Assembly (NCBI RefSeq): GCF_030268885.1
Contig: NZ_BSSA01000011.1
Span: 124,001 to 188,000 of the forward strand
Reading direction: 5' to 3'
DNA from: Kitasatospora phosalacinea
Lineage (GTDB): Bacteria; Actinomycetota; Actinomycetes; Streptomycetales; Streptomycetaceae
DNA: 64,000 nucleotides
Shown here: one piece after another, positions 1-7,482 of the stretch
How positions within the stretch are numbered: the first letter of the stretch is position 1
Layout: every line of letters begins with the position of its first letter
The notes under the pieces: generated by a model
The model's input: only the letters and a program-made list of their open reading frames with translations
Database searches by the model: none
Told to the model about the DNA's origin: nothing
Made by a program: the position numbers and the translations under genes

Positions 1-159
1 GTATGGTGCCGACCCGCGCTGTGCGAACATCTAGGTCTGCGTTGCACGGCCGATCGATCGTCAACGGACCTCCTTTCGGGCGCAGATGGAGCGCGAAGGT
101 CCGAACGGGGGCTGTGTCGTTCGGGAAACGGTTTCAGCACCCTTGGAGTAGTGCCCGTC

Positions 160-1431
160 ATGGACCGCCGCAAGGACATCGATCTCGTCGTGATCGGCCT
201 GGGCTACGTCGGCCTGCCGCTGGCCCGCGGGGCCACCCGGGCCGGGCTGCGGGTGGTCGGTCTGGACCGCAGCGAGCGGGTGGTCGAGGGCCTCTGCGGG
301 GGCCGCTCGCACGTGGACGACATCTCCGACGCGGACGTCGCGGAGATGCGGGCGGCCGGCTTCGCCGCCACCACCGACGCGGCCGTGATCGCGGACGCCA
401 AAGCCGTGGTGATCTGCGTGCCGACCCCGCTGACCGAGCACGGCGCCCCCGACCTGGGCGCCGTCAACGGCGCGGTCGAGTCGGTGGCCGAGCGGCTGCG
501 CCCGGGCACCCTGGTGGTGCTGGAGTCCACCACCTACCCGGGCACCACCGACGACGTGGTCCGCCCGGTGCTGGAGGCCGGCGGCCTGCGGGCCGGCGTC
601 GACTTCCACCTGGCGTTCTCGCCGGAGCGGATCGACCCGGGCAACCCGCACTACGGTTTGGAGAACACCCCGAAGGTGGTCGGCGGCTGCACCCCGGCCT
701 GCGCCAAGGCCGCCCGCGAGCTGTACGAGCGCTTCGTCGGCGAGGTGGTCGAGGCCAAGGACGCCCGCACCGCCGAGATGGCGAAGCTGCTGGAGAACAC
801 CTACCGGCACGTCAACATCGCGCTGGTCAACGAGATGGCGATGTTCTGCCGGGAGATCGGCGTCGACCTTTGGGACGCGATCCGCTGCGCCTCCACCAAA
901 CCGTTCGGCTTCGCGCCGTTCTACCCGGGTCCGGGCGTCGGCGGGCACTGCATCCCCATCGACCCCAACTACCTGTCGTACAAGGTCCGTTCGCTGGGCA
1001 TACCATTCCGGTTCGTCGAGCTGGCGCAGGAGATCAACCAGCGGATGCCGCTGCACGTGGTGCAGCGGGCGGCGGACCTGCTGAACGATCGCGGGCTGGC
1101 GGTCCGGGGCTCGAAGGTGCTGCTGATCGGCGTCACCTACAAACCGGACATAGCCGACCAGCGGGAGTCGCCGGCCCTCGCGGTGGCGACCGAACTGCTG
1201 CGGCGCGGCGCCGACTTGAGCTACTACGATGCCAACGTCCCGGCGTGGACGGTGGACGGTCGAGTGGTGTCGCGGGTGACGGACTGCGCGGAGGCCGCGG
1301 CCGACGCCGACCTGGCGGTGCTGCTGCAGCCGCACCGTGACATCGACCTGGCGGAACTCGCCGACCGGGCTCGGCTGCTCTTCGACACCCGCGGTGCGAC
1401 GGCGGAGCACCCGCGGGCGGTGCAGCTGTGA
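160..1431 (+). CDS. UDP-N-acetylhexosamine 6-dehydrogenase-like nucleotide-sugar dehydrogenase (WecC/WbpA type)
   Basis: NAD-dependent oxidation of a UDP-hexose C6 to the uronate, supplying an acidic sugar for a surface polymer. An N-terminal Rossmann motif (GLGYVG, about residues 13-18) and the three-domain layout of the family are visible. The catalytic cysteine is about residue 264 in the motif GPGVGGHCIPIDP. That motif is typical of UDP-GlcNAc or UDP-ManNAc dehydrogenases, whereas UDP-glucose dehydrogenases usually read GFGGSCFPKD, so an N-acetylated aminouronate is the better guess. I chose ATG 160 because GGAG at 145-148 is too close to the alternative in-frame GTG 151 (2 nt). The stop overlaps the GTG of the downstream glycosyltransferase, so the two are translationally coupled. 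Substrate is inferred. Confidence 0.85.
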   Translation: MDRRKDIDLVVIGLGYVGLPLARGATRAGLRVVGLDRSERVVEGLCGGRSHVDDISDADVAEMRAAGFAATTDAAVIADAKAVVICVPTPLTEHGAPDLGAVNGAVESVAERLRPGTLVVLESTTYPGTTDDVVRPVLEAGGLRAGVDFHLAFSPERIDPGNPHYGLENTPKVVGGCTPACAKAARELYERFVGEVVEAKDARTAEMAKLLENTYRHVNIALVNEMAMFCREIGVDLWDAIRCASTKPFGFAPFYPGPGVGGHCIPIDPNYLSYKVRSLGIPFRFVELAQEINQRMPLHVVQRAADLLNDRGLAVRGSKVLLIGVTYKPDIADQRESPALAVATELLRRGADLSYYDANVPAWTVDGRVVSRVTDCAEAAADADLAVLLQPHRDIDLAELADRARLLFDTRGATAEHPRAVQL

Positions 1432-3002
1432 GCGCGACCCGTGAGGAGCGTCCGACCCGGCGGCGCGCGGGCGGCAGGCGCCGCGCGGCCGGGCAGGCCG
1501 CCGTCGACAGCGGCGTCGGGCCCGTCGAGCCGGAGCCGCTGCGCGCGGAGGCCGAACGGCGGCGCCGCGAGCGGCCGGTGGCGGCCGCGCCGACCGCGGT
1601 GGCCACGGCCGGCCAACGGCGCGGGCACCGCCGCAAGCGGCACCTGAAGGTCTCGTACCTGGTGTTCGCCGTGCTGGCCACGCTGGTCGCGATGAAGATG
1701 GACCGGTCCTCGATCCACGCGTACTCGCTGGCGGCGATCGGCCTGCTGAGCGTCAAGATGCTGCTGGCGCTGTTCTACCGGCCGCGCCGGGCGAACACCG
1801 CGGAGCTCAGGAAACTCGACGACATGTGGGTGACCGCGGTCCTGCCGATCTTCAACGAGGACCCGGTGATGTTCGAGCAGGGCCTGCGCAGCCTGCTCGC
1901 GCAGAGCCGGCTGCCCAACGAGATCCACATCATCGACGACGCCAGCGCCTCGCCGTCCGGCCTGGAGGTCGCCCGGCGGATCGCCCGGGAGTTCGAGGAC
2001 GCGGGCGTGCTCTTCAAGGTCAGCGCCCAGCCGGAGAACCTGGGCAAGCGCGAGGCGCTGGCCCGCGGCTTCCAGGACGCGCCCTACACCGACATCTTCC
2101 TGTGCGTGGACTCCGACACCGTGCTCACCCGGGACACCGTCCGCGAGCTGATCACTCCGCTGGTCGACGACCGGGTGATGGCCTCCACCGGCATGGTGCT
2201 GGCGCTGAACCACGACGCGAACATCTTCACCCGCCTGCAGGACCTGCGGTACGGCAACTCCTTCCTGTTCGAGCGGGCCGCCTACTCGCAGTTGAACTCG
2301 GTGCTGTGCTGCTGCGGAGCGCTCTCCGCCTACCGAGGCGACCTGGTGCGCAAGTACCTGGAGGACTTCCTCAACCAGCAGTTCCTGGGCAAGCCCGCGG
2401 TGTTCGGCGACGACCGCCGGATGACCAACTACTGCCTGATCGAAGGCCGGGTGGTCTTCCAGGAGACCGCGGTCGGCTACACCGCCGTCCCGGAGCGGCT
2501 GCCGCACTTCCTGCGCCAGCAGGTTCGCTGGAACAAGTCGTTCTTCCGCGAGTCGCTGTGGGCGCTGCGCAACCAGGTGATGCACCGGCCGGCCTTCTGG
2601 CTGACCGTGATGGAGATGGGCCTGTGGCTGATCTTCGGCAGCGCGATGGTCTACTCGCTGCTGATCTCGCCGGTCCTGAACCCGGCCGGGTTCGTCCGGC
2701 ACATCGGCGACTACCTGGTGTTCATGGTGCTCATGGGCTACCTGCGCAACGTGCGCTACCTGGACTTCCCGCGCCGCAACATGGGCATCGTCAAGCGCTT
2801 CGGGATGTTCATGCTGGCGCCGGTGTACGGCGTGATCCAGCTGACCCTGTTGACCCCGTTGCGGCTGTACGCGCTGCTGACCCTGAACAAGGGCAAGTGG
2901 GGCACCCGGGAGGCCGGCGTCGAGGTCTCCGCGCACGCCGACAAGGGCGGCGACTACTCGGCGATGTGGAACGAGGAGGAGCCGGGCTTCGCGGGCGTCT
3001 GA
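1428..3002 (+). CDS. Processive membrane glycosyltransferase family 2 (hyaluronan/chitin synthase-like)
   Basis: A 524-residue inner-membrane polysaccharide synthase of the NodC/HasA/cellulose-synthase type. After a charged cytoplasmic N terminus and membrane segments comes the GT2 domain. It shows a nucleotide-sugar binding start (VLPIFNEDP), a DSD metal-binding motif near residues 227-229, a GDDR motif and a QQVRW processivity motif at 364-368, then several hydrophobic segments that would form the export channel. The start GTG overlaps the stop of the sugar dehydrogenase (GTGA), which strongly suggests the dehydrogenase feeds this enzyme. The dehydrogenase signature suggests an aminouronate rather than plain glucuronate, so hyaluronan itself is doubtful. 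The convergent downstream genes encode an extracellular deacetylase and a glycan-binding/hydrolase-like protein. Confidence 0.85.
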   Translation: MSATREERPTRRRAGGRRRAAGQAAVDSGVGPVEPEPLRAEAERRRRERPVAAAPTAVATAGQRRGHRRKRHLKVSYLVFAVLATLVAMKMDRSSIHAYSLAAIGLLSVKMLLALFYRPRRANTAELRKLDDMWVTAVLPIFNEDPVMFEQGLRSLLAQSRLPNEIHIIDDASASPSGLEVARRIAREFEDAGVLFKVSAQPENLGKREALARGFQDAPYTDIFLCVDSDTVLTRDTVRELITPLVDDRVMASTGMVLALNHDANIFTRLQDLRYGNSFLFERAAYSQLNSVLCCCGALSAYRGDLVRKYLEDFLNQQFLGKPAVFGDDRRMTNYCLIEGRVVFQETAVGYTAVPERLPHFLRQQVRWNKSFFRESLWALRNQVMHRPAFWLTVMEMGLWLIFGSAMVYSLLISPVLNPAGFVRHIGDYLVFMVLMGYLRNVRYLDFPRRNMGIVKRFGMFMLAPVYGVIQLTLLTPLRLYALLTLNKGKWGTREAGVEVSAHADKGGDYSAMWNEEEPGFAGV

Positions 3003-3028
3003 GGCCCGTACCGCCCGTCCTGCCGGGG

Positions 3029-4507
3029 TCAGGAGTAGTGCTTCATCGCCTCGGAGACGGTGACCACCGGGGCGCCGCTGGCCGCGATGGCGCTCATCGC
3101 GGCGGCGAAGCCCTCCCGGGTGATCTGGGTGCTGGCCGTCGGGTCGGACTCGACGAGTTCGTGGAAGCACAGGATCAGCCAGTCGCCGTTGCGCACGCAG
3201 CGGTCCAACCGGCCGCCCGGGGCGGTCAGATCGGCGAGCGCCGAGCCGCCTATGCCGGTGCCGTCGTTGATTCCGGTGATCGCCCGCAGCCGGTAGGGCA
3301 TCGCCGGGGTGAAGGACTCGATGGTCTCGTAGACGATCGAGCGAGCGGTGCTGAAGTGCCGGCCGGCGATCAGGTCGACCGGGACCCCGTCGGTGGTCTG
3401 CTGGAACGAGCCGTGCGGGTAGGCGAAGTTGCGGCTGTCGAAGCCGTTGGAGTCCATCCAGTCGCGCAGTTTGCCGAGGTCGGCGTCGACCTGCTTCGCG
3501 GTGAGCTGGTTGTAGCCGACGGTGTGGGCGTCGTTGGCGAAGGCGTGGCCGCCCATCTCCCAGCCGGCCTGCTGCAGCGACTTCATCTGGTCGAGGGTCA
3601 GGTAGCCGGGCGTCCCGGCGGACTCGGCGATGTTGAACATGGTGCCGGTGAGGCCGCGGGCCTTCATCGCGGGCAGCGCCAGGTCGTAGACCGAGGAGCG
3701 GGAGTCGTCGAAGGTGATCGACACCGCCCCGCGCGGGAAGGTGGTGCGGGTGTCCGGGACGGCCTCGATGGACTGGACCCAGTAGGTGACCGGGCCCTTG
3801 GCGTCGTCGTACACCGCCAGTGACAGGTCGGTGAAGCCGGAGGTGACGGTCGGCACTCCGAACTTGGAGACCTTGTACGAGCCGGCCGCCTCGGTGACGT
3901 CCGACCACTGCAGGGTGATCACCACCCACTCGCCGGACTGGACGAAGTTCGCCGAGGTCGACGAGTGGGTGTGGAACTGCCAGAGGTAGTAGTTGGCGAG
4001 GTCCGAACTTCCCACGTACAGGGCCATCTTGCGCAGGTGGTCGGTGTTCTCGACGCGCAGCGTCAGCCGCAGCATCTTCCCGGTCAGGTCGATCTTCGGC
4101 ATCCCGGCGCGGCGCAGCGAGGACTGTCGGCCGGAGCCGTCGGTACTGGTCCGGGCGGACTGGGAGCCGGTCAGGAAGACTTTGGAGTCGTCGGGCTCGG
4201 ACGACTTGGTACCGGCGCCGGTGGCTTTGAAGCCGTGGCCGGACTGGAACTGCAGCGACCAGGTGGCCCGACGGGTGCTGGGCGTCAGGCCGCCCGGGGT
4301 GACCGCGGGCTCCTTCGGCACCGGGAACTCCGCGCCGGCCGTGCCGGGGGAGGCCGAGCCGCTGGCCGGCGGTGTCGGGCCGCCGGGCGCCTCGCTGCTG
4401 CCGCAGGCGGCCAGCAGGCTCGTGCCGACCGCGCTCAGAGCGCCGGAGCCCGCCAACTGCAGGGCGGATCGGCGGCTCAGGGTCCGGCTGGTCGGCGCGA
4501 AACTCAT
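3029..4507 (-). CDS. Twin-arginine-exported lipoprotein with C-terminal polysaccharide deacetylase (NodB) domain
   Basis: A 492-residue protein with a Tat signal (SRRSAL, residues 11-16), a hydrophobic stretch and a lipobox ending at Cys35, so it should be a Tat-exported lipoprotein. Residues about 80-250 form an uncharacterised beta-rich region. The NodB-like domain begins near 258, with the TFDD motif at 265-268 and FAYPHG at 361-366. The second metal motif is unusual: His321 is followed by Asn325 where the family normally has the second histidine of HxxxH, and another His lies at 328. Zinc binding may therefore be altered. It is convergent with the glycosyltransferase and adjacent to the CBM3-GH16 gene, which fits a role in modifying the exported polymer. 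Activity is inferred. Confidence 0.85.
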   Translation of the reverse strand: MSFAPTSRTLSRRSALQLAGSGALSAVGTSLLAACGSSEAPGGPTPPASGSASPGTAGAEFPVPKEPAVTPGGLTPSTRRATWSLQFQSGHGFKATGAGTKSSEPDDSKVFLTGSQSARTSTDGSGRQSSLRRAGMPKIDLTGKMLRLTLRVENTDHLRKMALYVGSSDLANYYLWQFHTHSSTSANFVQSGEWVVITLQWSDVTEAAGSYKVSKFGVPTVTSGFTDLSLAVYDDAKGPVTYWVQSIEAVPDTRTTFPRGAVSITFDDSRSSVYDLALPAMKARGLTGTMFNIAESAGTPGYLTLDQMKSLQQAGWEMGGHAFANDAHTVGYNQLTAKQVDADLGKLRDWMDSNGFDSRNFAYPHGSFQQTTDGVPVDLIAGRHFSTARSIVYETIESFTPAMPYRLRAITGINDGTGIGGSALADLTAPGGRLDRCVRNGDWLILCFHELVESDPTASTQITREGFAAAMSAIAASGAPVVTVSEAMKHYS

Positions 4508-4601
4508 GGTGCTCCCTTGCGGAGTGACGGGTGGTCGGCGACCGGGCGGGTCCGGCGGGCGGTGGTGGCCGCAGGCCGGGCGGAGGGGCTGCGGAGGGCC
4601 C

Positions 4602-6017
4602 TCAGCGCTTGGGCGCGACGAGGGTGTTCACGTAGGTGGCACCGCCCGCGTACAGGTCGGTGACGGCCTTGTCGACCTCGGCCTGGTTCATCGCCCTGTC
4701 GGCGTTGTAGTAGAACCAGTTGACCTGCATGTCCCAGCTGCGGTCGCCCTTGAACGGCAGGTCGACGAACCAGATGTTGAAGTTGACGCCCATGGTCTGC
4801 CGGGGGAAGTACTTGCCGGAGCTGCTGAACAGCTCCTGGCCGTCCAGCGCGTACGTGACCTTGCCGTTCGCCGCGGTGATCACGATGGTGTGCCAGCCCT
4901 GCAAGCTGGTCTTGTTGCGCTTGGTGGCCCGGTCGTTGGCCTTGACGTTGTACCAGGTGGTGGTGTCGAGCACCGGCCCGGCCGAGCCCCAGCCGCCGTT
5001 CGGCATGTACTCGTTGTCGAGCTCGCTGTAGAGCGCGTCGTTCGGCGAGATGGTGTAGAAGGACTGGTTGACGTGGTCGCCGGCCTGTCCGCTGGACGGC
5101 TTGTCGGAGAAGTGGATCCGGGCCGCGTAGGTGCCGGTGAGGAAGTCGTTGTCGGCGTTCTCCAACTGCGCCTGGGTGGTCTTCTCCTTGGTGCCGTCGC
5201 TGGTGGCCCGCAGGTTCAGGGCCTGCCCGCCGGCCGCTTCGCCGGCTGCCGGGAAGGTCACCCCGGCGGCCGTCCAGGTGTCGGCGATGCCCGGACCGCC
5301 CTTGCTGGTGCGCACCCGCCAGCCGTGCTTGTTCAGCGCCGGGTCGGTCGCGCCGGTGTAGTGGAAGTTGTCGAACAGCACGTTCTTGGGCACCGACGGC
5401 GCGGCCACGGCGGTGCCCGGCTGGGCCTCCCCGCCGCCGTGCGGCGCGTCGCCCCAGGCCAGCACGCCCGCCTTGTACGCGGTGACCTGCTTGAACGGCT
5501 TGAAGCTGGTGAACGCGGCGTTGAAGGAGCGGTCGTTCGACTGGTCCAGGTTCTGCCCGTCCACCCGGTACAGCTGGAGCTGGATGCCGCGGCTGTTCTC
5601 GTTCGCGGCGAGCGTGGGGGCGGCCTCGGAGAAGGTCAGCAGCAGCACGCGGTCGGCGTCCGGGGTGGGGCTGGCCAGCGGCGCGATGGTGCCGAAGATG
5701 TTCGAGCAGCCGATGCCCGCCGCCTCGATGCAGTTGTACGCGTAGGGGTGGTCGCCGTCGGACGTGAAGTAGTACTTCAGCGTGACGTCGTGCAGCGGCA
5801 GCGGCTTCTTCGAGGAGTTGATGACCTCCAGCCAGGGCTTGGCGATCTGCACGTTGGGCTGCGGGTCGGTCCGGTAGCGGACCGTGACCTCCTTCTTCTC
5901 CTCGCCGACGGAACGCCAGTTGGGGAAGAGGGCGTTGCCCGCGGCCGCCAGGATGAGGACCAGCAACAGGATTTTGAGGGCGCCCCACAGGCCCTTGCGA
6001 GGCTTGGCAGATCCCAC
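4602..6017 (-). CDS. Membrane-anchored protein with CBM3-like and GH16-like domains
   Basis: A 471-residue protein with one N-terminal membrane segment (about 13-30) and the rest extracytoplasmic. Residues about 40-185 resemble a type 3 cellulose-binding module, with the family's usual ending of aromatic and Cys-containing strands. After a Pro/Ala linker, residues about 212-460 look like a concanavalin-fold GH16-type domain. The ELDNE sequence there, with Glu332, Asp334 and Glu336, matches the ExDxE catalytic pattern. I chose GTG 6017 over the upstream in-frame GTG 6038 because AGGAG lies 5 nt before it. It may cut, remodel or simply bind the polymer made by the neighbouring synthase or another beta-glucan; this is inferred. 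Confidence 0.8.
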   Translation of the reverse strand: MGSAKPRKGLWGALKILLLVLILAAAGNALFPNWRSVGEEKKEVTVRYRTDPQPNVQIAKPWLEVINSSKKPLPLHDVTLKYYFTSDGDHPYAYNCIEAAGIGCSNIFGTIAPLASPTPDADRVLLLTFSEAAPTLAANENSRGIQLQLYRVDGQNLDQSNDRSFNAAFTSFKPFKQVTAYKAGVLAWGDAPHGGGEAQPGTAVAAPSVPKNVLFDNFHYTGATDPALNKHGWRVRTSKGGPGIADTWTAAGVTFPAAGEAAGGQALNLRATSDGTKEKTTQAQLENADNDFLTGTYAARIHFSDKPSSGQAGDHVNQSFYTISPNDALYSELDNEYMPNGGWGSAGPVLDTTTWYNVKANDRATKRNKTSLQGWHTIVITAANGKVTYALDGQELFSSSGKYFPRQTMGVNFNIWFVDLPFKGDRSWDMQVNWFYYNADRAMNQAEVDKAVTDLYAGGATYVNTLVAPKR

Positions 6018-6220
6018 GACGGCTCCTAGCGGGCACACCCGCGGGCCGGTCGGCTGGGCGGGAACGGTGGACAGGGGCGAAATGAAGTGACCGTCATACT
6101 AACGGCCTGTCATTGGGGCCCCCGCAGTGCCCACTCGCCGTCCGGGGCCCGCCGGGGCAGTGGTCGTTCGGACACCCCGCCGCTCCCGGGGCGGCCGGCA
6201 GCGGGGCGTCCGAGGGGCCG

Positions 6221-7375
6221 TCAGAACCGGAACCAGGTGGCCTTCGCGTCGACGTCGGCGGAGCGGTTCAGCGCGATCTGGCTGATCTGCGCCGCGGTGA
6301 GCGGCTGCTCCCAGACCTGCAGGTCGGCGAGCGAGCCGATCCAGGCGTCCACCCAGCGGGACTTGAAGCGGGCCCGGCCTATCTCGATCGGGCCGTTGGT
6401 CGACAGGATGCCGTTCGGGGCCGGCGTGGTCTTCGCCAACTCGCCGTTCACGTACAGCGAGATGCTCTTCTCGGCGGCATTGTACACCCCGGTCAGGGTG
6501 GTCCAGTCGGACGCCGAGTCGGATGCCGAGGAGAGCGCCTCGACCGCGCTGCCGCTCTCCGCCGTCCCCTGGATCTTGAACACCCACTGGTTCTTGGCGC
6601 CGCGGCCCAGGTAGAACGAGAAGAAGCCGTCACTGCCCTGCGAGAGTGCGGCCCGGGGCTCGCCCGGCGAGGCGTTGCGGACCACCGCGGAGACCGTGAA
6701 CGACTTGCAGGTGTCGACCACCACCGAGCCGACCTCGGCGTAGCTGTCGCCGTTGCCGCGCAGGGTCAGCGCCAGGCCGCTGTGGCCCGCCACGGTGCCG
6801 ACCTGGGTGGCCGGGCCGAGCCGCAGGTCGCTGCTGGACTTCTGCGGGCCGACGGTCGGGCTGACGCAGCCGGCCACGGTCTGCGGGGCGGAGGCGGTGG
6901 CCTCGTCCGAGGACGGCTTCTTGTCCCCCGGCTTGTACAGCACCAGCGCGGCGGTCACCACGCCGGCCAGCGCCAGCACGCAGCCCACGCCGATGCCGAT
7001 CCTGATCCGGCGGCGGCGGCGGCCGGCCTGCTCGTTCTCCTCGGCCATCGCGTACCAGTCCGGCTCCACCGGGCCGACCGGCGGATAGCCGTAGCCACCG
7101 GGGGCGGCCGGCGGCGGGTAGCCGTAGCCACCGGGGGCGGCCGGCGGTGGGTAGCCGTACGCCGGGGCGCCGCCGGGCGGGTAGCCCTGGGCCTGGTGCG
7201 GAGCGGGCGGCGGGAACCCCTGAGGGGGCCCGAACCCCTGCGCCGGGGCCGGGCCGCCGGGCGGCTGCTGATCCGGGGCCCGGGGCGGCTGACCGTCCTG
7301 CTGCTGACCGCTCGGCTGCTGCCCGCCACCCGGCTGACCGCCCTGCCCCGAGGGCGTCCCCATCCCATCGCTCAT
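6221..7375 (-). CDS. LamG (concanavalin-like) domain membrane protein with Pro/Gly-rich cytoplasmic tail
   Basis: A 384-residue bitopic protein. The first ~130 residues are Pro/Gly/Gln-rich and contain near-perfect repeats of about 12 residues built on GGYGYPPPAAP. Next comes a motif EPDWYAMAEENEQAG followed by five arginines, one membrane segment (about 145-165) and a C-terminal LamG-type beta-sandwich from about 190 that ends in a WFRF tail. It would display a lectin-like domain outside the cell. It is paralogous to the gene at 11951-13015, which has the same DW-ALAE/Arg-rich/TM/LamG order. It is the last gene of the surface-polysaccharide region on this strand. There is no Shine-Dalgarno sequence, and a TAATAT -10 element 8 nt before the ATG suggests leaderless translation. 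Confidence 0.8.
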   Translation of the reverse strand: MSDGMGTPSGQGGQPGGGQQPSGQQQDGQPPRAPDQQPPGGPAPAQGFGPPQGFPPPAPHQAQGYPPGGAPAYGYPPPAAPGGYGYPPPAAPGGYGYPPVGPVEPDWYAMAEENEQAGRRRRRIRIGIGVGCVLALAGVVTAALVLYKPGDKKPSSDEATASAPQTVAGCVSPTVGPQKSSSDLRLGPATQVGTVAGHSGLALTLRGNGDSYAEVGSVVVDTCKSFTVSAVVRNASPGEPRAALSQGSDGFFSFYLGRGAKNQWVFKIQGTAESGSAVEALSSASDSASDWTTLTGVYNAAEKSISLYVNGELAKTTPAPNGILSTNGPIEIGRARFKSRWVDAWIGSLADLQVWEQPLTAAQISQIALNRSADVDAKATWFRF

Positions 7376-7383
7376 AAGCGCGA

Positions 7384-7389
7384 ATATTA
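7384..7389 (-). promoter_or_regulatory. -10 element for the LamG gene (probable leaderless mRNA)
   Basis: TAATAT reading on the minus strand, 8 nt upstream of the ATG at 7375. The expected transcription start falls on or next to the A of the start codon, and no ribosome-binding site is visible. The -35 region is not recognisable. Confidence 0.5.
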
Positions 7390-7468
7390 AGGGATGGGAG
7401 GGGCGGCCGGTGGTGGACGGGCACCGAATCGGTACCTAAACGGGTTGGGGTCGGGGCGGGGTGCTTGG

Positions 7469-7474
7469 CACAAT
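7469..7474 (+). promoter_or_regulatory. -10 element for the ABC-F gene
   Basis: CACAAT, 8 nt before ATG 7483, with a weak TTGGGG about 18 nt upstream. The placement implies a leaderless or near-leaderless transcript. The GGAAG just before the ATG is too close to act as a normal ribosome-binding site. Confidence 0.4.
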
Positions 7475-7482
7475 CCGGAAGC

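Noticed and set aside
1428-3002. Calling the glycosyltransferase a hyaluronan synthase
   Set aside because: The fold class fits, but the coupled dehydrogenase carries the UDP-N-acetylhexosamine signature rather than that of UDP-glucose dehydrogenase, so the polymer identity is open.
1224-3929. A 901-codon minus-strand open frame, and similar very long ones at 16370-20494, 32660-36541, 38193-42908 and 45868-50112
   Set aside because: Shadows of real genes. In GC-rich DNA the opposite frames stay open, and these show Arg/His/Gly/Ala-rich composition with no domains.
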